Shown here: piece by piece, positions 47,536 through 56,264 of the stretch | Position numbering within the stretch: the first letter of the stretch is position 1 | Layout of the letters: each line of letters begins with the position of its first letter | Assembly: GCF_001886715.1 (NCBI RefSeq) | Contig: NZ_CP018082.1 | Coordinates: 1,860,001-1,924,000 of the forward strand | Length of the DNA stretch: 64,000 nt | Reading direction: 5' to 3' | Origin: Nocardia mangyaensis | Lineage (GTDB): Bacteria; Actinomycetota; Actinomycetes; Mycobacteriales; Mycobacteriaceae | Notes under the pieces: model-generated | Database searches by the model: none | What the model was told of the DNA's origin: nothing | Seen by the model: only the letters and a program-made list of their open reading frames with translations | Made by a program: the position numbers and the translations under genes

Positions 47536-48366
47536 ATGCCCGCCGGTTTCGCCCCCACCCCCGCCGGATACACCGTGCGCGCGGTGGCCGACCGTCTCGG
47601 CATCCCCACCGCCACCCTCCGGAGCTGGAACCGTCGTTACGGCATCGGTCCCGCCCAGGCCCGGCCGGGACGGCATCGTCTCTACACCGAAACCGACATC
47701 GCCTTGCTGGCGCACATGCTCGAGCTGATCCGCGGCGGCGCGAGTCCGGCCGGAGCCGCCGCGGCGGCCCGTGGACCCGTCCCCGTTCAGGGCGACCGCA
47801 CCGGCCTGCTCGACGCGGCCTTCGACCTCGACACCGCCGCCGTCTGCGCCTCCATCGAGGCCCATGTGCGGGCCTACGGTGTCGTACAGACCTGGGAGCT
47901 CCTGTGCCGCCCCGCCTTTGCCGACATCGTGGCGCGCCAAGGCGGTGGTGAGAGCTGCATCGATGTCGAGCACCTGCTGTCCTGGTCGATCACGGCGATC
48001 ATGCAGCACGTCCGCCCGGCGCCGAGCAGTGCTCCCGTGCTCCTGGCGTGCACCAGCGGAGAAACCCACGCGCTCCCGCTGGACGTCTTGCGCGCGGCCC
48101 TGGCCGAAGCCGGAGTCGGCGCCCGCATGCTGGGCGCCGACGTGCCGACCGCCGCGCTGTCGGACGCGCTCGCCCGACACGCGGGGCCGTCGTCGGTGCT
48201 GCTGTGGTCGCAGCGCGAGTCCACGGCGTTGACCTCCGCCGTGCTCGCCTGCGCGCACACCGGCGCTCGGGTATTCGTCGGTGGGCCGGGGTGGGATGCG
48301 GTGTTGCTGCCCGACGCGGCCGAACGGGTCACCGACCTTTCTGCCGCGGTCGCCATCTTCAGCTGA
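47536..48366 (+). CDS. MerR-type regulator with B12-binding domain, CarH/LitR-like photoreceptor
   Basis: A 276-aa protein. The MerR helix-turn-helix is YTVRAVADRLGIPTATLRSWNRRYG and the wing RPGRHRLYTETD. The C-terminal half is a helical cap with VEHLLSW (compare WxxxEH) and a cobalamin-binding domain with GETHALPLDVLRAAL and MLGADVP. In CarH the histidine of the ExH segment coordinates cobalt, and light breaks the adenosyl bond and releases DNA; the same residues are present. ATG 47536 is preferred to a longer frame from 47410. The divergent lipocalin and photolyase genes are the natural targets, as in known LitR loci. Confidence 0.85.
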   Translation: MPAGFAPTPAGYTVRAVADRLGIPTATLRSWNRRYGIGPAQARPGRHRLYTETDIALLAHMLELIRGGASPAGAAAAARGPVPVQGDRTGLLDAAFDLDTAAVCASIEAHVRAYGVVQTWELLCRPAFADIVARQGGGESCIDVEHLLSWSITAIMQHVRPAPSSAPVLLACTSGETHALPLDVLRAALAEAGVGARMLGADVPTAALSDALARHAGPSSVLLWSQRESTALTSAVLACAHTGARVFVGGPGWDAVLLPDAAERVTDLSAAVAIFS

Positions 48367-48701
48367 CTCCTTTTCGGTCGGATCGCTCTGTCGCTGAGCG
48401 CAACTGCAGTTCGGTGCCCCGCGGCGGCTGGATTGCTCGGGTTCCCGAAATCGATCGAACGATGCATTATCGACGCGTCCTGTGCCGATCGGATCTACGG
48501 CGAGTAGCGCCTGTGGTGGGCCGTGTAGGACCGATCCGGTAGGGACACCTCATGCGGCGGCCGCCGCTTCGCAGATGATCGGTTCGGCCGCGTCGACATA
48601 CCCGACGTGGCCGCGTTCGGGCAGCTGCCGCGGCACACCAGCCGCGCCGAGCCCCGGCCGGGTTTGAGGGCCGGTGCCGTTGCGCCGGTCACGGCGCACT
48701 C
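48367..48701. other. Gap between two convergent genes
   Basis: About 335 bp. Nothing certain is encoded. On the minus strand, 48550-48690, one frame reads as coding-like (ending LPERGHVGYVDAAEPIICEA) but has no start, no ribosome site and no recognised family; it could be the tail of a decayed gene. No clear terminator hairpin was seen. Confidence 0.4.
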
Positions 48702-50066
48702 TCAATCGGTAAGGGGCGCTGCCGTGCGCCCGAGGACATGGCGCAACGTGGCCTCCAGTTCCCCGGTGCGGAACCGGTGTCCGGCGGTGCTCAGTCGAGC
48801 CGGGATCACCCGCTGATTCGCCCCGGCCAACTCCCGCGCACCCTCCTTGCCGAGCAGCACCGCGGGGCCGAAACCAGGCACCGGCAGCAGTGCGGGCCGG
48901 TGCAACACCCGAGCCAGCACCCGGGTGTACTCGCTGTTGCGAACGGGATGCGGTGCGACAGCGTTCACCGGACCGGACAGGCTGTCGTCCCACAGCGCGC
49001 GGTGATACACATCGACCAGGTCATCGATTCCGATCCACGAGAACCACTGCTGCCCGTCGCCGATTCGCCCACCCAGCCCGGCCGCGAACAACGGCCGCAG
49101 CAGTCGCAACGTCCCGCCCTGCGGCGACTGGACGATCCCGGTGCGCACCTGTACCGCCCGGACTCCCGCCGCCGAGGCCGGAACGGTCGCCGCCTCCCAC
49201 CGCTCGACCACGTCGGCCAGGAACCCGTCGCCGCGCTCGGCTTCCTCGGTCAGCGTCTGCTCACCACGGTCGTAGCCGTAGAAGCCGATGGCCGAGGCGC
49301 TGACGAAGGTGGCGATCCCGGCCGTCGCGGCGAGCTCGGCCAACCGCCGGGTCGGCTCGATTCGGCTGTCGGCGATCGCGCGCTTGTGCGCGTCGGTGAA
49401 CCGCCCCGCGATCGAGGCGCCGGCGAGATGCACGACGGCGTCGACACCGTCGAGCAGATCGGCGGCGGGCTCGTCGGGATTCCACTGCCGTTCGTCCTGG
49501 TCTCGGGCCGGATGCCGGACCAGCCGCAGCACCCGGTGTCCGCCGGTGGTCAGGAACGCGGACAGGGCCGAACCGACCAGTCCGGATGCGCCGGTCACCG
49601 CGATCGTGCGCGAGGACCAGCCGCTGTCACTGGCGCGACGGTGCGCGGCGAGATCGTTCGCGAGTTGCTGATAGCGATAGTCGAACATCGCCCGCAACGC
49701 GGCCTTCGGCACCGGCGTGCGCACCCGATCGATCACCCGCGTGTGCCCCTCGTCGATCTCCTCGAACTCGTGCACGTGCCGCCACGGGAGCAGCCGCCCG
49801 ACCGGTGCCGAGGCGAGCCCGTCCGTGGTGACGGCATCGGCGAAACGTTCGGGTGGCCGATAGGCGTCCGGATCGTGCTGAGCGAGCCAGCGCAGCCCGC
49901 CCGGCAGTCCGAGGACGGCACAACCGGAGGCGAGGGAGTCCGATTCGGCGAGCAGTGTCACCGGCTGCCAGGGTGGCGCCAGCCGGGCGAACGCGCCGGG
50001 CCGGGCGAACCAGTCGAAGACCTCGGTCCGGGGTGAAGCAACGATGGCGGAACAGTCGATGCCCAT
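48702..50066 (-). CDS. SRPBCC-domain plus TIGR01777-type SDR protein
   Basis: A 454-aa two-domain protein. Residues 1-145 resemble the SRPBCC (START-like) ligand-binding fold (VFDWFARPGAFARLAPPW). From about 152 an atypical extended SDR follows: VTGASGLVGSALSAFL, VVHLAGASIAG, SRIEPTRRL, SASAIGFYGYDRGE and the DUF1731-like end NQRVIPARLSTAGHRF, the TIGR01777 epimerase pattern. The substrate is unknown. Homologues of this SDR are often neighbours of LitR, photolyase and lipocalin genes, so it probably belongs to the same light-stress set although it is convergent with the regulator here. Confidence 0.87.
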   Translation of the reverse strand: MGIDCSAIVASPRTEVFDWFARPGAFARLAPPWQPVTLLAESDSLASGCAVLGLPGGLRWLAQHDPDAYRPPERFADAVTTDGLASAPVGRLLPWRHVHEFEEIDEGHTRVIDRVRTPVPKAALRAMFDYRYQQLANDLAAHRRASDSGWSSRTIAVTGASGLVGSALSAFLTTGGHRVLRLVRHPARDQDERQWNPDEPAADLLDGVDAVVHLAGASIAGRFTDAHKRAIADSRIEPTRRLAELAATAGIATFVSASAIGFYGYDRGEQTLTEEAERGDGFLADVVERWEAATVPASAAGVRAVQVRTGIVQSPQGGTLRLLRPLFAAGLGGRIGDGQQWFSWIGIDDLVDVYHRALWDDSLSGPVNAVAPHPVRNSEYTRVLARVLHRPALLPVPGFGPAVLLGKEGARELAGANQRVIPARLSTAGHRFRTGELEATLRHVLGRTAAPLTD

Positions 50067-50123
50067 CCCTCGACTGTAGACATACCGCCCGCCGAAAGGT
50101 GTCCCGCCGCCGCGAGTGCCGGG

Positions 50124-53100
50124 TCAGAGCGCCGAACGGACCAGCTGCTCGGTCTGCACCGTCCACTGCGCCGCCAGTGCGTCGAAGTAGCGTTGGCTGC
50201 TCCACAGCCGGTAGTTGCCGATCACGTAGACCCGTCGCCGCGCACACGACACTGCCGTGTTGAGCACGTTCGGATTCGTCGCCGCCCACCGCCGCGAGCC
50301 GCCCGCGGCGGGTGAGGTGCCGAGCACCAGCACGACCACCTCGGTCGAGTTGCCGTGCATCGCGTGAATCGTGCCGACCTGCCGGGCGGCGAACTCCGGT
50401 CCGAGCACCGCCTGCGCCACCTCCCCGGCGCCCCGCGCGACATCGCGGAACGGGCTGACCACCCGGATCTGCGCCGGATCGACACCGTCGGAGGCGAGTT
50501 CGGTGAGCAACGCGGCGAGCGCCTCGCCTTCGCCCGGAATCCAATTGCCTTCCGCCCGTGCCGATCGCACATCGATCCAGCGATTGTCATCGGGGAATTC
50601 GGGTCGTGACGGCGTCCCGAAGATCAGCAGATCGTCGTCGTAGGCGATCCGGTGCGTCAGTTCGAAGATCGGCAGATCGCTGCGCCGGTGCACCCGCAGC
50701 GGCGTGCCGACCCAGACCGGCGCTTCGGCGTCGGCGGGGGTCAACCAGGTGCCGTACCGCACCACGCGGTCGGCGGCATGGCGCGCCGAGGCCCGATCCG
50801 GCATCCATTCCCGATCGAGGTCGTATTCGCCGACCAGAGCCTCCTGCGCCGAGGTCGGCAGCACGCCCACCGGTCCGAGCTGACGGTGGTCGCCGACTAT
50901 CACCGCCCGCCGCGCCCGCCACAGCCCACCGGCCACCGCCTGCGGTGCGGCCCGACCCGCGTCGTCGACGAACAACCAGCCCAGCGCCTCGCGTCCCAAC
51001 CCGGCGAACAGACTCGGCAACGCGGTGAACGTGGTCGTGATCATCGGCACCGCGAGGAACATCGTCTGCCAGGCGGCCGCGATCGTCTCCGGCTTCGGCG
51101 CCACCGCGAGCTCGTCCCGGATCAACGCGACGGCCACGATGAGGTTGTCGCGCACCCGCGGCGCGGCATTGAGCAGGAAGGCCCGGTGCAGCCGCAGCGC
51201 CGACAGGAACAGTTCACGGCGCGCCGTCGAGTACTGCTCGTCGGCCCACGGATTGCACAGCTGGAACTGCTCGTCGTCCCCGGCGACATCGCCGAAAGGA
51301 ATGGTGCGCGACCAGTTCTCCCGCGCCCGCTCGATGACATCGAGCGCCGCCTCGCGACGCTCGGTCAACTCGAGGTGCTCGCGAATGAGCGTGCGCCCGT
51401 GTTCAGCCGCTCGCGCCCACTGCTCACGCGTGTACTCGACCTCGGTCTGGCGCCGCCGCATCTCCGACTCGGCGATGTGGCGCTCCCGCAACAGTTCGGT
51501 GCTACGCGCACTCCACCGTCGTCCGGCCCGGAACCCCGTCGACAGCGAGGCCAGGAATCCCGGCTTGAGCCCGCTGTGCTCACCGAGTGCCTTGCCCGCC
51601 CGATGATGCTCGGCCTGCGCGCCGCGCAGATGCTCGGCCGCCAGCCGATGCCGGTCCCGCCAGTGCGCGTGCGCGTCATCGGCTTCGGCGATCTCGGCCG
51701 ACATCGTCGCCAGCCCGTTGTTCATCGTGGGCAGTTCGGCGACCGCGTCGGCGACGTCCTGGCGCTCCTGCGCGAGCCCGCGCACCTCGGCCCGACACCG
51801 CGCGAACTCGCGCACCGCGGTCGACCAATCCGGGATCGAATCCGGTTCCGCCTCCGCCTGTTTGAGAATGTCGAGCATGCCGCCCGAACTCGCCTGCGCG
51901 CCGTTCTGGCGTTCGGTGGCGAACCGATCGCCGAACCAGAACTGCTCACCGAACGCGCGGCGCGTCCCACCGAGCGCCGCGGCGACCAAGCCCCACGCGG
52001 GCTCGTCGCCGACGAGTTCGGCGAGGTCGGTGAAATGATCGATTCGCACGTCGCTGTCGATCGACTCGCGGTGCTGGATCTCGGCGACCACCTCGGCGGC
52101 GGTCTCGTCGCTGCCTGTCGCCAGCACCACTTCGAATCCGGTGATCGCGGTGGCCAGCCGATGTGCCCCCACCGTGTAGTTCTTGGCCACCTGCACCTGT
52201 TCGGTGACTCCGGCGAACACCGCGAGCGGATCGTCGAAGGCCGCCAGTCGCGCGGCCCGCTCGACCACGATTCCCGCCAGCAGATCCCGCAGCATCGTCG
52301 TCGTCCCGGTGCCCGGCGCGCCGTGCACCGCGAAAATTCCCGCACTGTCGGCCAACTCGGCCATCGCCCGGTCGACAGCGAACTGCTGGCCCGACACCAG
52401 CGGGTCACCCGGCCAGCGTCCGTCCGGAATCAGATGGGGGAGCAGCCCTTCGACCATCACGTCCTGCCGCTGCCGGACATCGATCCGATCATCGACCGGC
52501 AACGCCTGCGCTGCCGTGAGGTAGTCCCGCAGCGCCGCACCGACATCGCCGCGTTGCACCGCCGAGCCCAGCGCGGCGAGGTCCGCACCCAACCCACTGT
52601 TGAGGCGATCCTCGGCGCCGGCACTGTCGACATCGCGCGTGGCGACCTGCACACACGCCACCCGCACGCCACCGGCGCGCAGCTCGGACCGAATCCCGAG
52701 CGCGCCGCACAGCTCTCCGGTGAAGGTCTGCAGATCCCGCCCGGTCAGTCGAGGAGCCTCGACGCCGTCCTCCGGCTCGTTCGGGACGAACCGTTCGGCG
52801 AAGGCCAATGCCGACATCCCGGCCAGCCCCGGCGAGATCACGCCGTCGGCACCCGCCGCGATCAGCGACGCGCCGACCCCGCGACCGGCCACATCCAAGG
52901 CCCGCCACCGCGGCTTGTCCACCTGCTCGGCCTCCGGCGCCGCCGCGGCTTCCCGCGTCAAGGTGTCGAAGGCGGCGGTGAAGGCCGCCGAATCATGATC
53001 GAACCCGTCGGCCCAACCGGTATCGCCCGGCCCCGGCGACCGCAGTCGATTCACCGCCCACGCCAACCCCGACAGCGTCGCCGAGCCGCCGACGACCACC

Positions 53101-53435
53101 CCGTCGTCGGACAGCGTCAGCGCGAAAGCGGCTGTGGTTCCGGCCCGTCGAGCGTCCGCCTCGAGCTGGTCCTCTCCGAACATCCGCACCAATGCCTCAC
53201 GAGCCCGGCCGACCCCGAACAGCCCGCCGTAGACCACGAATTGCCACACATGCCCCGCCCGCAGCGGCGGCAGGACCGTCGTGTCCTCCCACGGCGCGAC
53301 GTCCTCGGTCCCGAGTTCGACGACGAGTCCACCCGACTCACAGTCCGCCTGTATCTCGGGAACCAACTGGGGACCGAACAACTCGACGGTCTGCCAGAAA
53401 CGCACGAGCCGCACGGCATGCTCGGATCCGCTCAC
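50124..53435 (-). CDS. COG1112-type SF1 helicase-like protein with degenerate Walker motifs
   Basis: About 1103 aa. The fold is that of a split SF1 helicase/AAA protein: P-loop region at about 372-380, a coiled-coil insert (around 490-700), a Walker B region near 820, GDHRQLGPVG, and C-terminal TIHAMHGNSTEVVVLVL and NTAVSCARRRVYVIG. Two key residues differ from consensus: the P-loop reads GAPGTGTT with threonine at 378 where lysine is expected, and Walker B reads VDDAG instead of VDEAG. The DNA was checked at both places. ATP use may be weak or lost. GTG 53435 is preferred to the in-frame TTG at 53447. No nuclease domain is visible. Its role is unknown; family members occur in defence and in general nucleic-acid roles. 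Confidence 0.75.
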   Translation of the reverse strand: MSGSEHAVRLVRFWQTVELFGPQLVPEIQADCESGGLVVELGTEDVAPWEDTTVLPPLRAGHVWQFVVYGGLFGVGRAREALVRMFGEDQLEADARRAGTTAAFALTLSDDGVVVGGSATLSGLAWAVNRLRSPGPGDTGWADGFDHDSAAFTAAFDTLTREAAAAPEAEQVDKPRWRALDVAGRGVGASLIAAGADGVISPGLAGMSALAFAERFVPNEPEDGVEAPRLTGRDLQTFTGELCGALGIRSELRAGGVRVACVQVATRDVDSAGAEDRLNSGLGADLAALGSAVQRGDVGAALRDYLTAAQALPVDDRIDVRQRQDVMVEGLLPHLIPDGRWPGDPLVSGQQFAVDRAMAELADSAGIFAVHGAPGTGTTTMLRDLLAGIVVERAARLAAFDDPLAVFAGVTEQVQVAKNYTVGAHRLATAITGFEVVLATGSDETAAEVVAEIQHRESIDSDVRIDHFTDLAELVGDEPAWGLVAAALGGTRRAFGEQFWFGDRFATERQNGAQASSGGMLDILKQAEAEPDSIPDWSTAVREFARCRAEVRGLAQERQDVADAVAELPTMNNGLATMSAEIAEADDAHAHWRDRHRLAAEHLRGAQAEHHRAGKALGEHSGLKPGFLASLSTGFRAGRRWSARSTELLRERHIAESEMRRRQTEVEYTREQWARAAEHGRTLIREHLELTERREAALDVIERARENWSRTIPFGDVAGDDEQFQLCNPWADEQYSTARRELFLSALRLHRAFLLNAAPRVRDNLIVAVALIRDELAVAPKPETIAAAWQTMFLAVPMITTTFTALPSLFAGLGREALGWLFVDDAGRAAPQAVAGGLWRARRAVIVGDHRQLGPVGVLPTSAQEALVGEYDLDREWMPDRASARHAADRVVRYGTWLTPADAEAPVWVGTPLRVHRRSDLPIFELTHRIAYDDDLLIFGTPSRPEFPDDNRWIDVRSARAEGNWIPGEGEALAALLTELASDGVDPAQIRVVSPFRDVARGAGEVAQAVLGPEFAARQVGTIHAMHGNSTEVVVLVLGTSPAAGGSRRWAATNPNVLNTAVSCARRRVYVIGNYRLWSSQRYFDALAAQWTVQTEQLVRSAL

Positions 53436-53528
53436 GATGCACCCCAATTCCGTCGGCCATCATGCTGACAACCCGTACCACGGTACGCGATCGCTATTTC
53501 TCCGGCACGCCAACCCGCACGTCAGCCA

Positions 53529-53792
53529 CTACCAGCTCGGCAGACACCCCGCCGCGCGCAACCGCCCCGCCAGCGACGAGTTCACCATCGCACTCGACCC
53601 ACTCCCGGCCCCCAACGCCACCAACACATCTCCACCCAGCCCCGCCCCGAACGAACACCCGAGGACGTTCACATCGATGAAGATGTTCTCCCTCGGTTCG
53701 GGCTGCTCGGGTTCGGCAGCGGCCGAACCCATCCCGACCATGGCGCACGCGGCCACCGCTCCCACGATCGCCGCGATCCTGACACTTCGCAC
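53529..53792 (-). CDS. Small secreted protein, family unknown
   Basis: An 87-aa exported protein. The signal peptide (VRIAAIVGAVAACAMVGMG then SAAAEP) gives a mature chain of about 60 residues with two cysteines, glycine/serine-rich, ending RLRAAGCLPSW. GTG 53792 is strongly supported by AGGAGG four bases upstream. It is the only gene on this strand between the helicase-like gene and a divergent promoter region (53793-53960). No function can be given. Confidence 0.7.
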   Translation of the reverse strand: MRSVRIAAIVGAVAACAMVGMGSAAAEPEQPEPRENIFIDVNVLGCSFGAGLGGDVLVALGAGSGSSAMVNSSLAGRLRAAGCLPSW

Positions 53793-53960
53793 TTGTCCTC
53801 CTGGACTGCGCGGCACTCCGCGCCGATTCATCCACCCGCCGAGGTCTCGACGACGGCAGCAGTGTTGACCGAACCACCACGCCGGAAACGTCGACCCCAC
53901 CCTCCCACGGCATCGAAATATGGATTGACCGAGGAACTCCGACATCGCACGCTGAGGGGC

Positions 53961-54551
53961 ATGGACGACCTCGACACCGCCGCCGACCTCTTCGCGCTGG
54001 GCGAGCGCGGTCGAGAGGACCTGCCCATGGTCGCCGCCGAAGCACTGGCCCGGGGCCTCGACTCACCGGCCCTGATCGAGCTCGCCTGCCTGCACCGCAC
54101 GGACACTCGGGATGCCCCCGACTTGTTCCGCACCGCCCTGGCGGAACTCGGTCTCGACGGCCCGAGTTGGCCGCAGCGAGAAGCCGATATCATGCTCCGC
54201 CGAGCCAGCCAGCACGCCGAGCGCCTGCTGTCCGGTGACGGTGATCCCCTCGAACACCTCTCGAGGATCTCCACGCACCTGTTCACCCTGGTGCGGACGC
54301 CAACGTCGCAGCGCGCCGATCTGGACACTCTGGCCGCAGATTTCGAGTACCTGTGGGGCTGCGCCTACGACGGATACCGTGACCTCGAGGACGTCCTCGA
54401 CGACGCGCGACGCGGGTGCCGACACCTACTGGCCGGTCCGCCCTACGAGCCGATATACCAGCGCGTTGTCAGCACGGACAGTGCCGCGGTTGCGAAGCGG
54501 CCGTGGTGGCGAACCCTCCCACCGTGGTTACGGCGCGTCTTACGTGGATGA
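53961..54551 (+). CDS. Uncharacterised helical protein
   Basis: A 196-aa acidic, fully helical protein that I do not recognise. It has no signal peptide or membrane segment, and ends in a basic tryptophan-rich stretch (KRPWWRTLPPWLRRVLRG). ATG 53961 is chosen because the earlier frame runs into the divergent gene; a TTG at 53926 is an alternative. Its stop overlaps the start of a very small ORF by four bases. Base composition is ordinary for the region. Confidence 0.6.
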   Translation: MDDLDTAADLFALGERGREDLPMVAAEALARGLDSPALIELACLHRTDTRDAPDLFRTALAELGLDGPSWPQREADIMLRRASQHAERLLSGDGDPLEHLSRISTHLFTLVRTPTSQRADLDTLAADFEYLWGCAYDGYRDLEDVLDDARRGCRHLLAGPPYEPIYQRVVSTDSAAVAKRPWWRTLPPWLRRVLRG

Positions 54552-54700
54552 TCTGGATCGCGTTGAGCGAACCCGCGTACTGCGGTTTCCAGGGCCTGTG
54601 CACGGTGGACACGACCGTCGAGCGCGGGTTGATTCCGTGGAGCGTCGCGTGGGCGGGATGGCTCCTGGCTGGGTGCGCCGGGTGGCAAGCGGTCCGATAG
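54548..54700 (+). CDS. Very small membrane-type protein coupled to the preceding gene
   Basis: A 50-aa frame whose ATG overlaps the upstream stop in ATGA, the classic sign of translational coupling. It has a hydrophobic C-terminal segment LIPWSVAWAGWLLAGCAGW and three cysteines. It is too short for family recognition, so the coupling is the main support. It would be missed by usual length cut-offs. Confidence 0.45.
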   Translation: MIWIALSEPAYCGFQGLCTVDTTVERGLIPWSVAWAGWLLAGCAGWQAVR

Positions 54701-54893
54701 CCTGCGGGGCGAACGACGAGGATTCATTGGGGCGGGATGCGGCTGGAGCTGGGTCTGGGCCAGTTGTGAATCGCCGCGCCGGAACGAATGTGAGCTGTCG
54801 GCCGGGCGCGTTCCGTAGTGGGATCGTGTCCGGCCGACGGGTCCGTAGACTCCAGTCCGGGCAGTCCGATATCGAGAGGCAGGCCGACCAGAA

Positions 54894-55607
54894 ATGACGT
54901 CCCATGGCCCCTTTCCCCGGCATCTGCCCGACTCGACCGCGGACCCCGAAGCCATCGCCAGGAACGACTGGGAGGCCTTCGCCGAAATCGAGTACCTGCG
55001 CGACCACTGGAGCGTGAAGCAGTGGTCACCCGGACGCACGGGGTACTACTGGTACTTGACCTTCGACGACCCGGACCTGGTGGGCTTCGCCGCCGAACGC
55101 CGGCGCGGACTCGGCCTCACCGGCCTCGACGCGGTGCCGCCGGACGGTTTGCACATCACGATCAGAGGTGTCGGCGACACGACGGCTGTCCCCGACGAGC
55201 ATGTCGATGCGCTGGTTTCCTCTGCCCGCGAGCGGCTTTCGGACGTGAAGCCGTTCGATCTGACCATCGGCCCGCTCGCCGGCTCTCGAAGCGCGATCCG
55301 ATTCTCGGTCGCTCCGTGGGACCCGCTGCTCGATGTCCATCGAGTTCTTTCGGCATGCTCAGGCGAGGTATCGCCTGATCCGGCCGCGCGTGACGTACCG
55401 GGCTCGCCGTCGCGATTTCGACCGCACCTGGGAATCGCCTACAACAACACCGACCGAGCCGCGGCAGCCGTCATCGCCGCAGTCGCCGCGCAGCGGACAC
55501 CGGAGCGGATCTCTGTCCGGGTGGACACTGTTGAACTGGTTGTTCTCCGGCGGGAGGGGCGCTGCTACCGCTGGGATACGCGCGCTGCCATCGCGCTCGG
55601 AGGCTAA
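54894..55607 (+). CDS. 2H phosphoesterase-like (2'-5' RNA ligase/cyclic phosphodiesterase) protein
   Basis: A 237-aa cytoplasmic protein. The two-histidine pattern of the LigT superfamily is visible: LHITIRGVG in the middle and FRPHLGIAYNN near the end (HxT then HxG), with beta strands between. Such enzymes act on 2',3'-cyclic phosphates or 2'-5' linkages in RNA or small nucleotides. The first 70 residues are unusual for the family. The gene stands alone between the small ORF and a pseudogene, so context does not help. Confidence 0.7.
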   Translation: MTSHGPFPRHLPDSTADPEAIARNDWEAFAEIEYLRDHWSVKQWSPGRTGYYWYLTFDDPDLVGFAAERRRGLGLTGLDAVPPDGLHITIRGVGDTTAVPDEHVDALVSSARERLSDVKPFDLTIGPLAGSRSAIRFSVAPWDPLLDVHRVLSACSGEVSPDPAARDVPGSPSRFRPHLGIAYNNTDRAAAAVIAAVAAQRTPERISVRVDTVELVVLRREGRCYRWDTRAAIALGG

Positions 55608-55656
55608 CGGTTGCTCTCCAGTGCGATGAGCAGCCGCGAGGCGCGTCGCCAATCCG

Positions 55657-55990
55657 CCTATCGCTCGATGTAGTCACGCGACGGCCGCGGTAGTGGGCTT
55701 CCAAGAGAGCGTCGAGTTCGTTCGCCTGTTGCCACACCGAGCGGATCGGCCGGTCCTCCGAGGCATCCAGCGCCTCGATCCCGAACTGAACGGCCTGCTC
55801 GACATCCTCCGGGGAACGCTGGAGCGTGAACGCGCTCGCCATATCCAAAGTCACCAGCGCACGGCTCCAGACCGAGTCCGACTGCGAGACAGACTGGCGT
55901 CGGCCAGGCCACCGTACTCGAGAACCTTGTCGAATCTCCCCGCGGCGCCACTGCCGTCGCGGCGTCGGCCAGGAGCCGGGTCATTCCGTA
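55657..55990 (-). pseudogene. Remnant of an XRE/TPR-type regulator, frameshifted
   Basis: Protein-like segments appear in different frames of one strand: LLADAATAVAPRGDSTRF, then in a second frame DKVLEYGGLADASLSRSRTRS, then in a third MASAFTLQRSPEDVEQAVQF and NELDALLEAHYRGR. Joined, they resemble the C-terminal part of the helical XRE-linked regulators frequent in Nocardia and Streptomyces. The helix-turn-helix part is missing. An intact relative stands at the right end of the window, on the other side of the ESX operon. Confidence 0.65.
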
Positions 55991-56264
55991 CGGTCTGAAC
56001 GTGAGCGAGAGCAGGAACCCTGGGATGATTGGGGGCTGCTGCAGGATCGGGTGACAGCTTCACCTATCCCCTGCAACAGCCCCCCGCAGGCCCCTGGCGT
56101 CCGACCAAGTGCAGTCACGTGGCGGTCACCTCGATAGATACGACCTTGGACTTGGTGCAGAGACGTCGTCGGCCCTACTGCTGGGTAGCTCCACGCGTGA
56201 TAGCATCCGGCGGCGGATTGATGCGGAAGGGGCCGCAACGATCGTTGATGCTCAGGGGGAGTCG

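Noticed and set aside
50652..53468. Plus-strand ORF of 938 aa opposite the helicase-like gene
   Set aside because: Shadow frame, rich in Arg/Pro/His, no recognisable domain.
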